From Flavobacterium luminosum (lineage in GTDB: Bacteria; Bacteroidota; Bacteroidia; Flavobacteriales; Flavobacteriaceae), in the NCBI RefSeq assembly GCF_023635005.1, contig NZ_JAMLJM010000003.1:124001-188000 (forward strand): a stretch of 64,000 nucleotides of DNA, read 5' to 3'. The position numbers and the translations under genes were made by a program. The notes beneath the pieces are model-generated. The model saw nothing but the letters and a program-made list of their open reading frames with translations, made no database searches and had not been told where the DNA came from. Shown here in pieces: positions 55,946 to 63,979 of this stretch; position 1 is the first letter of the stretch, and each line of letters begins with the position of its first letter.

Positions 55946-56938
55946 ATGAAAACAATATTAAACCGACTCATACAACACGAAACATTGGGTAAAGAAGAAG
56001 CAAAAACAGTACTCAAAAACATCTCTGAAGGAAGTTACAATACAACACAAATTGCCAGTTTCTTGACTGTCTACATGATGCGAAGCATTACAGTAGATGA
56101 ATTGGCTGGTTTCAGAGAAGCTTTGCTAGAACTTTGTTTACCCGTTGATTTGTCTGATTACAACACCATTGATTTATGCGGAACCGGAGGTGACGGAAAA
56201 AACACTTTCAATATTTCCACTCTCGCCTCTTTTATAGCAGCAGGAGCCGGAATTCAAGTGGCTAAACACGGAAACTATGGAGTCTCTTCTATCTCTGGTT
56301 CTAGTAATGTCATGGAAACTCTAGGCATAAAGTTCAGTAATGAAGAAGCTTTCTTAAAAAAATCTATCGAAGAAGCGGGTATTTGTATCTTACACGCCCC
56401 GCTCTTCCACCCTGCTATGAAAAACGTGGCGGCCATTCGAAAAGATTTGGCAGTAAAAACTTTTTTCAATGTGTTAGGTCCTATGGTAAATCCGAGTGCT
56501 CCAAAACATCAATTGGTAGGTGTTTTTAATTTAGAATTAGCTCGAATGTATGCCTATTTGTATCAAAACACCGAGATTAATTTTACCATTTTACATAGTT
56601 TAGATGGTTACGATGAAATCTCGCTCACCGGAAATACCAAAATTATTTCTAAAAACTACGAACAGATTTTAAAACCTGAAGATTTTCAATTAAAAAAATT
56701 ACAAGAAATTGAAATTCAGGGCGGTACCACTGTCGAAAAATCAGCCGAAATATTCCTAAATATCTTATCAGGAAATGGTACTGAAGCTCAAAACAACGTC
56801 GTATGTGCCAATGCAGGTATGGCCATTGCAACGGTCAAAAATATAGACCCCAAAGAAGCCTTCGAGTTAGCCAAAGAAAGCTTATTTAGTGGAAAAGCAT
56901 TAGAAAAATTAAAAAAACTACAACAACTAAGTCGATAA
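55946..56938 (+). CDS. trpD: Anthranilate phosphoribosyltransferase
   Basis: 330 residues. The PRPP-binding GTGGDGKNTFN is at 79-89, and KHGNYGVSSISGSSNVMETLG (from 107) is the anthranilate and pyrophosphate region, both diagnostic. It couples anthranilate to PRPP. The 120-base gap before it is AT-rich and I find no hairpin or promoter in it. Confidence 0.96.
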   Translation: MKTILNRLIQHETLGKEEAKTVLKNISEGSYNTTQIASFLTVYMMRSITVDELAGFREALLELCLPVDLSDYNTIDLCGTGGDGKNTFNISTLASFIAAGAGIQVAKHGNYGVSSISGSSNVMETLGIKFSNEEAFLKKSIEEAGICILHAPLFHPAMKNVAAIRKDLAVKTFFNVLGPMVNPSAPKHQLVGVFNLELARMYAYLYQNTEINFTILHSLDGYDEISLTGNTKIISKNYEQILKPEDFQLKKLQEIEIQGGTTVEKSAEIFLNILSGNGTEAQNNVVCANAGMAIATVKNIDPKEAFELAKESLFSGKALEKLKKLQQLSR

Positions 56939-56940
56939 TC

Positions 56941-57732
56941 ATGACCATTTTAGATCAAATCATAGCTAGTAAGAAAAGAGAAGTAACACTCAAAAAGCAG
57001 CTTATTCCCGCTGCGCAACTGGAATATTCCGTTTTGTTTAATACCAAAACCTATTCTCTGAGCAAAATGCTTCGCAATGCTCCAGTAGGAATTATCGCAG
57101 AACACAAAAGAAGATCTCCTTCTAAATCGGTAATCAATCACAGTTTTCCGGTAGAAGAAGTAGTTATAGGTTACCAAAATGCAGGAGCTTGTGGGATTTC
57201 TGTATTAACCGACGGTCAATATTTCGGAGGATCGTTAGAGGATCTTCTTTTAGCCAAAGCATCCGTAAACATTCCTTTGTTACGCAAGGAGTTCATTATT
57301 GATGAGTACCAAATACTAGAAGCGAAAGCGCATGGAGCCGATGCCATCTTATTGATTGCTGCAGTTTTAACTCGAAATGAAATCAAAAATCTCTCCGAAT
57401 TCGCACAATCTTTAGGCTTAGAAGTACTTCTAGAAGTTCACAATCTCGAAGAACTCGAAAAATCCATCTTACCTAGTTTAGATATGATTGGTGTGAACAA
57501 TCGCAATCTAAAAAACTTCGAAGTCAGCTTGGAATATAGCACTGAACTAGCGCAACATATTCCGAATGAGTTTATAAAAGTATCCGAAAGCGGCATCAGT
57601 TCGGTTGAAGCGATCCAAAAACTACAACCACAAGGATATCAAGGTTTTTTAATTGGAGAACATTTCATGAAGACCGATAATCCTGGCGCTGCCGCTGCTT
57701 CATTTCTTAACTCTTTACTAGTAAAATCATGA
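56941..57732 (+). CDS. trpC: Indole-3-glycerol-phosphate synthase
   Basis: 263 residues, TIM barrel. Conserved catalytic segments: IIAEHKRRSPSK (Glu54, Lys56), VLTDGQYFGGSLEDL, PLLRKEFIIDEYQI, LLEVHNLEE and VNNRNLKNFEV. It closes the indole ring, releasing CO2 and water. It begins 2 bases after trpD and overlaps trpF by 4 bases. Confidence 0.96.
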   Translation: MTILDQIIASKKREVTLKKQLIPAAQLEYSVLFNTKTYSLSKMLRNAPVGIIAEHKRRSPSKSVINHSFPVEEVVIGYQNAGACGISVLTDGQYFGGSLEDLLLAKASVNIPLLRKEFIIDEYQILEAKAHGADAILLIAAVLTRNEIKNLSEFAQSLGLEVLLEVHNLEELEKSILPSLDMIGVNNRNLKNFEVSLEYSTELAQHIPNEFIKVSESGISSVEAIQKLQPQGYQGFLIGEHFMKTDNPGAAAASFLNSLLVKS

Positions 57733-58355
57733 AATTAAAAATTTGTGGCATGAAATATCCTGAAAACATTCAGGAAGTAGCAGCAATACTTCCCGATTAT
57801 ATGGGATTTATTTTCTATAAAAAATCGCCCCGTTTTTTTAATGGAGAAATCCCAACAATACCGAATTCCATTCAAAAAGTAGGCGTATTTGTTAATGCAA
57901 CTCTCGAAGAAATCATAACCAAAACGTTACAGTATGAATTAGATTTGGTGCAACTTCACGGTAATGAAACTCCACAATTTTGCACGGACTTAAAAACAGA
58001 ACTTGACCATCAAAAAAAAGAAACGGTAAAAATCATTAAAGCATTTCCGGTTAATGATTTCTTTGATTTCAACAACTGTAAGCCTTACGAAACAACCTGC
58101 GACTTTTTCTTATTTGATACCAAAGGAGAAAATCCCGGTGGCAACGGAACTAGTTTCGACTGGCAGGTTTTAAAAGATTATTCTTTAACAAAGCCCTTTT
58201 TTCTGAGTGGCGGCATTGGATTGGATAAAACAGAATCTTTAAAACAACTCAAATTACCTATATATGCCATCGATGTTAATAGCAAATTCGAAACAAAACC
58301 AGGAAATAAAAACATACAACTTTTAAAAAAATTACAACATGAACTATCACGTTAA
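57729..58355 (+). CDS. trpF: Phosphoribosylanthranilate isomerase
   Basis: 208 residues. The catalytic Cys6 is in LKICGMKYPENI, and VQLHGNETP with FFLFDTKGENPGGNGTSFDW carries the acid and phosphate-binding parts. FLSGGIGLDK ends the barrel. It isomerises PRA to CdRP. It overlaps trpC by 4 bases (ATGA) and trpB by 17 bases. Confidence 0.95.
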   Translation: MKLKICGMKYPENIQEVAAILPDYMGFIFYKKSPRFFNGEIPTIPNSIQKVGVFVNATLEEIITKTLQYELDLVQLHGNETPQFCTDLKTELDHQKKETVKIIKAFPVNDFFDFNNCKPYETTCDFFLFDTKGENPGGNGTSFDWQVLKDYSLTKPFFLSGGIGLDKTESLKQLKLPIYAIDVNSKFETKPGNKNIQLLKKLQHELSR

Positions 58356-59520
58356 CGAACAAGGATTCTATGGCGATTTCGGAGGTGCCTTTATCCCTGA
58401 AATGCTATACCCAAATGTAGAAGAATTACGCCAAATCTATGGTAAAATCATTGCAACGGAGAGTTTTCAAAACGAATTTCAACAACTCTTGAAAGACTAT
58501 GTAGGTCGTCCTACTCCACTCTATTTTGCCGAAAGACTTTCCGATAAATATCAAACAAAAATCTACCTGAAAAGAGAAGATTTATGTCATACTGGTGCTC
58601 ATAAAATCAACAATACTATTGGTCAAATATTACTAGCCAAAGAATTGGGAAAAACCAGAATTATTGCGGAAACCGGTGCGGGACAACACGGCGTGGCAAC
58701 GGCAACCGTTTGTGCTTTAATGGGATTACAATGTATTGTTTACATGGGCGAAATCGATATTCAACGTCAAGCTCCCAATGTAGCCCGTATGAAAATGTTA
58801 GGTGCTGAAGTACGCCCAGCCACATCGGGTTCTAAAACCTTGAAAGACGCTACAAACGAAGCTATTAGAGATTGGATCAACAATCCAATAGATACGTTTT
58901 ACATCATCGGATCAGTAGTCGGACCTCATCCTTATCCCGATTTAGTAGCTCAATTTCAAAGTGTCATTTCTAAAGAGATTCAATCGCAACTATTAGAAAA
59001 AGAAGGCAAAGAAAATCCAGATTATGTTATTGCTTGTGTAGGTGGTGGAAGTAATGCTGCCGGAGCATTTTATCATTTCCTAGAAAACGAAAACGTTGCT
59101 CTTATCGCGGCGGAAGCAGCAGGAAAAGGAATATATTCTGGTGAAAGTGCCGCTACCTCTATATTGGGAAAAACAGGTGTTATTCACGGAAGTAAAACTC
59201 TTTTAATGCAGTCGGAGGATGGTCAAATTACAGAACCTTATTCAATTTCTGCCGGTTTAGATTATCCTGGAATTGGTCCACTACATGCCCATTTATTTGC
59301 ATCCAAAAGAGCCGAATTCATTGCTATTACGGATGAAGAAGCCATGAAAGCTGGTTTACAATTATGCAAAATGGAGGGTATTATTCCGGCTATCGAAAGT
59401 GCGCATGCTTTAGCTGTTTTAGATCAAAAACAGTTTGATCGTAACGATATTGTGGTCATCAATCTTTCAGGTCGTGGCGACAAAGATTTAAATACATACA
59501 TCGATTATTTTAATTTTTAA
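58339..59520 (+). CDS. trpB: Tryptophan synthase beta chain
   Basis: 393 residues. The PLP lysine is Lys89 in LCHTGAHKINN; GGGSNAAGAF binds the phosphate, and AETGAGQHGVA is the family block. It condenses indole with serine. It is the classical TrpB1 type working with TrpA. A 121-base gap separates it from trpA, unusually wide for this operon, and holds a dispersed repeat. Confidence 0.97.
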   Translation: MNYHVNEQGFYGDFGGAFIPEMLYPNVEELRQIYGKIIATESFQNEFQQLLKDYVGRPTPLYFAERLSDKYQTKIYLKREDLCHTGAHKINNTIGQILLAKELGKTRIIAETGAGQHGVATATVCALMGLQCIVYMGEIDIQRQAPNVARMKMLGAEVRPATSGSKTLKDATNEAIRDWINNPIDTFYIIGSVVGPHPYPDLVAQFQSVISKEIQSQLLEKEGKENPDYVIACVGGGSNAAGAFYHFLENENVALIAAEAAGKGIYSGESAATSILGKTGVIHGSKTLLMQSEDGQITEPYSISAGLDYPGIGPLHAHLFASKRAEFIAITDEEAMKAGLQLCKMEGIIPAIESAHALAVLDQKQFDRNDIVVINLSGRGDKDLNTYIDYFNF

Positions 59521-59546
59521 CAGAGCGTTTTCACCACGGCGAACAG

Positions 59547-59620
59547 GCTGTACGCTATATCTTTTCATAGTCTTTCGACAAAGTCAACGAGCATGAAAAG
59601 GATGCCACTTCCATCCCTAA
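59547..59620. repeat. Dispersed intergenic repeat, copy B
   Basis: GCTGTACGCTATATCTTTT, a 30-base internal spacer, then AAAAGGATGCCACTTCCATC. It is the same layout as copy A (17124-17173), with a longer internal segment. It fills most of the trpB-trpA gap. Confidence 0.6.
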
Positions 59621-59641
59621 CGCAAAAATAAAACATAAAAA

Positions 59642-60406
59642 ATGAACCGAATCAATATAAAATTACAAGAAGACAAAAAAATTCTATCCATCTACTTCAC
59701 CGCAGGATATCCAAATTTGAACGATACTGTTTCTATTATTCAAAAACTTGAGAAAAGTGGTGTAGACATGATCGAAATTGGACTGCCATTTAGTGATCCA
59801 CTAGCAGACGGTCCCACCATTCAGGAAAGTTCCTCCAAAGCTTTAGAAAATGGAATGACCACAAAATTACTTTTTGAACAACTAGCACACATCCGTGAAA
59901 CTGTTCAAATTCCTTTAATCATTATGGGCTATTTCAACCCTATTCTTCAGTTTGGAATGGAAAAATTTTGTGAACAGTGCGCACAAATTGGCATCGATGG
60001 GCTAATCATCCCAGATCTTCCATTGGAAATTTTCGAACAGCAATACCAATCGCTCTTTGAAAAATACAATCTCAAAAACATTCGCTTAATCACACCACAG
60101 ACTTCAGAGGAGCGTATCCGAAAAATAGATGCCTTATCGGACAGTTTTATTTATATGGTAAGTAGTTCTAGTACCACTGGAGGGCAAAGTTCTTTTGGTG
60201 AATCGCAACAAAACTATTTCAATAGAATTACTCAAATGCAATTAAAAAACCCTCAAATCATAGGATTTGGTATTTCTAATCAGGAAACCTTTTCTCAAGC
60301 CACCAAACAACAAAAAGGAGGAATTATAGGAAGTGCATTCATTCAACATTTAAATCAAAATAAAATCGAGACCATTCCAGACTTCGTAGCGAAAATTTTA
60401 TGTTAA
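59642..60406 (+). CDS. trpA: Tryptophan synthase alpha chain
   Basis: 254 residues, TIM barrel. Catalytic Glu45 (DMIEIGLPFSDP) and Asp56 (LADGPTIQ) are in place, and FIYMVSSSSTTGGQ is the phosphate region. It cleaves indole-3-glycerol phosphate and passes indole to TrpB. It is the last trp gene. Confidence 0.96.
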   Translation: MNRINIKLQEDKKILSIYFTAGYPNLNDTVSIIQKLEKSGVDMIEIGLPFSDPLADGPTIQESSSKALENGMTTKLLFEQLAHIRETVQIPLIIMGYFNPILQFGMEKFCEQCAQIGIDGLIIPDLPLEIFEQQYQSLFEKYNLKNIRLITPQTSEERIRKIDALSDSFIYMVSSSSTTGGQSSFGESQQNYFNRITQMQLKNPQIIGFGISNQETFSQATKQQKGGIIGSAFIQHLNQNKIETIPDFVAKILC

Positions 60407-60425
60407 TTTTGGCATTGTTTTGTAG

Positions 60426-60433
60426 TATATTTG
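60426..60433 (+). promoter_or_regulatory. -7 element of kdsA
   Basis: TATATTTG, perfect, 17 bases before the kdsA ATG. The -33 region lacks a clear TTG. It would let kdsA be transcribed independently of the trp operon. Confidence 0.5.
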
Positions 60434-60450
60434 CAAAAAATTAAAAGCAC

Positions 60451-61269
60451 ATGAACTTACACAACATTCCTAACATCAAGCATTTAGATAGCGGGAACTT
60501 TTTTATACTAGCAGGCCCTTGTGCCATTGAAGGTGAAGAAATGGCCATGCGCATCGCCGAAAAGTTGGTTGGCATTACTGACAATCTAAAAATTCCTTAC
60601 GTTTTTAAAGGATCATTCAAAAAAGCCAACCGTTCAAGAATTGATAGTTTTTCTGGCATTGGTGATGAAAAAGCTTTAAAAATATTACAAAAAGTAGCAA
60701 AGGAATTCGGAGTGCCTACTGTAACCGATATACATACTAACGAAGACGCTCCAATGGCTGCAGAATATGTAGATGTATTGCAAATTCCAGCATTTTTAGT
60801 TCGTCAAACAGATTTAGTAGTTGCTGCTGCCAACACTGGAAAAACGGTAAACCTAAAAAAAGGACAATTCATGAGTCCAGAAAGTATGAAACATGCCGTA
60901 CAAAAAGTATTGGATTGCCAAAACGAAAATGTAATGGTAACCGATCGTGGTACAATGTTTGGCTATCAGGATATGATTGTTGATTTTCGTGGTATTCCAA
61001 CCATGCAACAATATGCCACAACGGTTTTAGACGTGACTCATTCACTACAACAACCAAACCAAACGGTTGGTGTAACTGGTGGTCGTCCGGACATGATTGA
61101 AACTATTGCCAAAGCAGGTATTGCTGTTGGTGTAGACGGAATCTTTATTGAAACGCATTTTGACCCTGCTAACGCAAAAAGCGACGGTGCCAATATGCTT
61201 CATTTAGATCATTTTGAAGGATTAATGAAAAAATTAGTTGCTATAAGACAGACTGTAAATAACTTTTAA
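60451..61269 (+). CDS. kdsA: 3-deoxy-D-manno-octulosonate 8-phosphate synthase
   Basis: 272 residues. KDO8P synthase segments VFKGSFKKANRSRIDSFSG, LQIPAFLVRQTDL, MVTDRGTMFGYQDMIVDFR and VDGIFIETHFDP leave little doubt. AGPCAIEGEE places Cys24 where E. coli has Asn26, the hallmark of the metal-dependent class (as in Aquifex). It makes the Kdo precursor of lipopolysaccharide. The strong -7 element upstream and the terminator beyond the next gene suggest a kdsA plus outer-membrane-protein unit. Confidence 0.95.
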   Translation: MNLHNIPNIKHLDSGNFFILAGPCAIEGEEMAMRIAEKLVGITDNLKIPYVFKGSFKKANRSRIDSFSGIGDEKALKILQKVAKEFGVPTVTDIHTNEDAPMAAEYVDVLQIPAFLVRQTDLVVAAANTGKTVNLKKGQFMSPESMKHAVQKVLDCQNENVMVTDRGTMFGYQDMIVDFRGIPTMQQYATTVLDVTHSLQQPNQTVGVTGGRPDMIETIAKAGIAVGVDGIFIETHFDPANAKSDGANMLHLDHFEGLMKKLVAIRQTVNNF

Positions 61270-61301
61270 CTACAATAATAACCCCAAATCTTAATTTAAA
61301 A

Positions 61302-62150
61302 ATGAGAAGCCTACTTATTGTAGCATTATCTTTTTGTGCCTTAGGTTCAAAAAGTTTTGCTCAAGAAATCGATGCTCAAACTAATGGTAAATACACCTCT
61401 AGTAACAAAGGTAAATTTTACATTTACTGGGGAGGAAACCGTGAAAAATATTCTGACTCTGATATTGAATTTAGAGGAGCCGATTATAATTTCACACTGC
61501 ATAATGTTCAAGCCGTAGACAAACCAAAAGGCTGGCATCTTGACTACTTTAACCCTTCACGAATGACGATTCCTCAAACTAATTTTAGAATCGGTTATTT
61601 CATTACAGACAAATACAACATCTCTATTGGTGTAGATCACATGAAGTATGTGATGCTTCAAGACAAAGTTGTAAACTATACAGGAAATTATCCTGACCGT
61701 GGTATTTATGGTGAAGCGGTTGCTAACGGACAAGTTTTATTAACAGAAGATTTCTTGACTTTTGAACATACCGATGGTTTGAATTACATCAATACCGAAT
61801 TTTCAAGAGTAGACGATATTTCTTCTAAACTGTTTAAAACATGGAATAGTGATAAATTCCAAATTAATGTGACCGAAGGAATCGGTGTTGGATTTTTATA
61901 CCCAAAAACCAATTCAAAATTATTAGGTAAACAAAGACATGATGATTTTCATATTGCCGGTTACGGATTATCTGCCAAAGTTGGATTGAACTTCACTTTC
62001 TTCAAACATTATTTCATCCAAACGGAATTAAAAGGTGGTTACATCAACATGAACGATATCAGAACCACTCACGATCCTGCTGACAGAGCGAGTCAAGATT
62101 TTTGGTTTGCTCAGAGCGTTATTGCTGTTGGAGGAATTTTCAAATTATAA
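61302..62150 (+). CDS. Outer-membrane beta-barrel protein of unknown function
   Basis: 282 residues with a signal peptide (1-20, ending SFAQ). From residue 35 the protein alternates amphipathic strands (KFYIYWGGNREKYS, TNFRIGYFITDKYNISIGV, GLSAKVGLNFTFFKHYFIQTE) and ends in GGIFKL, so a single outer-membrane barrel of perhaps 8-10 strands is likely. I do not recognise the family. It lies 32 bases after kdsA with no terminator between them. Confidence 0.7.
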   Translation: MRSLLIVALSFCALGSKSFAQEIDAQTNGKYTSSNKGKFYIYWGGNREKYSDSDIEFRGADYNFTLHNVQAVDKPKGWHLDYFNPSRMTIPQTNFRIGYFITDKYNISIGVDHMKYVMLQDKVVNYTGNYPDRGIYGEAVANGQVLLTEDFLTFEHTDGLNYINTEFSRVDDISSKLFKTWNSDKFQINVTEGIGVGFLYPKTNSKLLGKQRHDDFHIAGYGLSAKVGLNFTFFKHYFIQTELKGGYINMNDIRTTHDPADRASQDFWFAQSVIAVGGIFKL

Positions 62151-62155
62151 GCTTA

Positions 62156-62181
62156 AGCCCTGCAATTGCAGGGCTTTTTTT
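62156..62181 (+). terminator. Terminator after the outer-membrane protein gene
   Basis: AGCCCTGC and GCAGGGCT around AATT give an 8-bp GC-rich stem (20-base palindrome) followed by seven Ts. Confidence 0.92.
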
Positions 62182-62278
62182 ATGTTAATCGCGTAATTAT
62201 TTATTGTTCAAAATATTACGTATAAACTAAAAGATTTCATCAGTTCTTCGTTTTCTTCATTTAAATCATTACAATTTA

Positions 62279-62321
62279 TTTGTGAGTTTCCTTTTTTTTA
62301 TTTTACTTTGTTTTTCAAAGT
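62279..62321 (+). promoter_or_regulatory. Promoter and palindromic operator of the small-membrane-protein module
   Basis: TTTG (62279-62282), 20 bases, then TTACTTTG (62303-62310), a near-consensus -7. The palindrome ACTTTG-TTTTT-CAAAGT (62305-62321) overlaps the -7 element and is followed by TCTTTTAAAA, which also follows the second copy at 63952. Confidence 0.65.
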
Positions 62322-62339
62322 TCTTTTAAAATTAAAACT

Positions 62340-62624
62340 ATGTTAAACAAAAATCAACTATTTGTTTTAGGAGGCACATGTCTCTTATTACTTATTCCAT
62401 TAATTGGAATGCTATTTACAAGTGAAATTAACTGGAGTCTTGGTGACTTTATCGTTATGGGTATCTTACTATCAGGATTAGGATTTATTTGTGAATTTGT
62501 TTTTAGAAGAATTTCCAACAAAGCTTATAAATTAACTCTAATTGCATCACTAGTAATTGTATTTTTGCTAATTTGGATTGAACTGGCTGTAGGTGTTTTT
62601 AACTCACCATTTGCTGGTTCGTAA
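62340..62624 (+). CDS. Small three-helix membrane protein
   Basis: 94 residues, about three membrane helices (7-27, 35-56, 65-87). It ends in ELAVGVFNSPFAGS; a similar ending (ELAVGIF then PFAGS) is, from memory, frequent in small Bacteroidota membrane proteins of unknown function. No catalytic residues stand out. It is the first gene of the module. Confidence 0.7.
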   Translation: MLNKNQLFVLGGTCLLLLIPLIGMLFTSEINWSLGDFIVMGILLSGLGFICEFVFRRISNKAYKLTLIASLVIVFLLIWIELAVGVFNSPFAGS

Positions 62625-62655
62625 GCTAAATAATCTGGAAATAAATTTCTTTAAA

Positions 62656-63270
62656 ATGGATTCTAACAATTATTTACAAGACATAAAGGACATTAAACAA
62701 ATGATGTCACAATCGTCACAATTTATCTCTCTAAGTGGTTTATCGGGAGTTTTAGCGGGTATTTATGCCATTATAGGTGCAATTTATGCAAATAGCTTGA
62801 TTCTAAATTTAAGTTATGAGAAAACCTACATGACTCTTGAAAGCGAAACCTTTAAGAAAATAATAATTACAGCATTAGTTGTTCTAGTGGCATCACTAAT
62901 GACTGCTTATGTAATGACTGTTAGAAAAGCTAAGAAAATGGAGGAAAACGTTTGGAATCCATCTTCAAGAAGACTATTAATTAATTTTTTAATTCCATTA
63001 GTAACTGGAGGAATTTTCGCTTTGCTCCTACTTCGTCATGGCTATTATGGTTTAGTTGCTCCAATAACTTTGTTGTTTTATGGTTTGGCTTGCTTGAACG
63101 CTAGTAAGTATACTTTACGTGATGTTAGATATTTAGGAATTACCGAAATTATTTTAGGCTTATTAGCTGTTGAATTTTCAGGATTTGGTTTGTACTTTTG
63201 GGCCATTGGATTTGGATTATGTCATATTGTATATGGTGGAATGATGCATTTTAAATACGATAGAAAATAA
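62656..63270 (+). CDS. Six-helix membrane protein of unknown function
   Basis: 204 residues from ATG 62656. A cytosolic helix (DSNNYLQDIKDIKQMMSQSS) precedes about six membrane segments starting with FISLSGLSGVLAGIYAIIGA. A cytosolic loop of Lys/Arg-rich sequence (VRKAKKMEENV) separates helices 2 and 3. No family recognised. It overlaps the next gene by one base (TAATGA), so translation is probably coupled. Confidence 0.75.
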   Translation: MDSNNYLQDIKDIKQMMSQSSQFISLSGLSGVLAGIYAIIGAIYANSLILNLSYEKTYMTLESETFKKIIITALVVLVASLMTAYVMTVRKAKKMEENVWNPSSRRLLINFLIPLVTGGIFALLLLRHGYYGLVAPITLLFYGLACLNASKYTLRDVRYLGITEIILGLLAVEFSGFGLYFWAIGFGLCHIVYGGMMHFKYDRK

Positions 63271-63674
63271 TGATATCATTTATTCTTTTCTTAACAATTA
63301 ATATTGTTGTATTTACACTTGTTAAGTATTATTACGGAAATAAATATTCAACATTTAATCAATCAGTCATATGTTCTTTAGTATTTTATGTCTTAGCAGT
63401 AATTTGGGCATTTGGAACAAATATTTATCTTAAAAATGAGTTGGATGCTTTAGATTTAGATCATGATGGATTTTTTTCTCCTGTAGAACAAACAATTGAA
63501 CAACAAAGACTAATGAGAGAAGTAACTTCTGATTTAGGAAGAAATCTCGCTCCAATTACTGGAATATTCTATAGTATAATCTATTTTATATTCCTTTTGA
63601 TAGGTCAATATTTTTATATTACAATAAAAACAATCATTGAAAAACATAATTCAAAATATCAACAAAGCCTTTGA
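63270..63674 (+). CDS. Membrane protein with an EF-hand-like calcium loop
   Basis: 134 residues with three to four membrane helices. A loop DLDHDGFFSPVE (about residues 63-74) fits the EF-hand pattern DxDxDG-x-[ILVF]-S-xx-E at every ligand position, in a region between membrane segments. A calcium-responsive role is an inference. The gene overlaps the regulator gene by 38 bases. No family recognised. Confidence 0.7.
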   Translation: MISFILFLTINIVVFTLVKYYYGNKYSTFNQSVICSLVFYVLAVIWAFGTNIYLKNELDALDLDHDGFFSPVEQTIEQQRLMREVTSDLGRNLAPITGIFYSIIYFIFLLIGQYFYITIKTIIEKHNSKYQQSL

Positions 63675-63933
63675 TCACCGAATTCGTTTAGGAATCATGT
63701 CTGTACTTATGGTTAACGAAAGTGCCGACTTTACTACCTTAAAAGAATTACTAGGTGTTACTGATGGAAATTTAGCCAGCCATGCAAAAGCATTGGAAGG
63801 TGAAAATTATATTGTTGTTGAAAAACAATTTATTGGAAAAAAACCAAACACGAGCTATAAAGTTACAAAAGAAGGACGCAAAGCATTTCAAGAGCATATT
63901 GAAGCACTTGAAAAACTATTATCTAAAACATAA
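63637..63933 (+). CDS. Winged-helix regulator of the HTH_34 (MarR/ArsR-like) family
   Basis: 98 residues from a TTG at 63637. The pattern KAFDHRIRLGIMSVLMVNESADFTTLKELL, then VTDGNLASHAKALEGENYI, then the wing GKKPNTSYKVTKEG, read in parts, is the stand-alone winged-helix domain annotated HTH_34. Conserved sequence before the first internal ATG supports the TTG start, which lies within the preceding gene. It is the likely binder of the ACTTTG-N5-CAAAGT palindromes at 62305 and 63953. Confidence 0.82.
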   Translation: MKNIIQNINKAFDHRIRLGIMSVLMVNESADFTTLKELLGVTDGNLASHAKALEGENYIVVEKQFIGKKPNTSYKVTKEGRKAFQEHIEALEKLLSKT

Positions 63934-63950
63934 TCTATTTTTTTACATAT

Positions 63951-63970
63951 TAACTTTGAATTTCAAAGTT
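63951..63970 (+). promoter_or_regulatory. Second copy of the palindromic operator, with -7 element
   Basis: TAACTTTG (63951-63958) is a perfect -7, overlapping the palindrome AACTTTG-AATTT-CAAAGTT (63952-63970). TCTTTTAAAA follows, as at the first copy. No TTG at -33 is seen. It controls the gene starting at 63980. Confidence 0.6.
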
Positions 63971-63979
63971 CTTTTAAAA

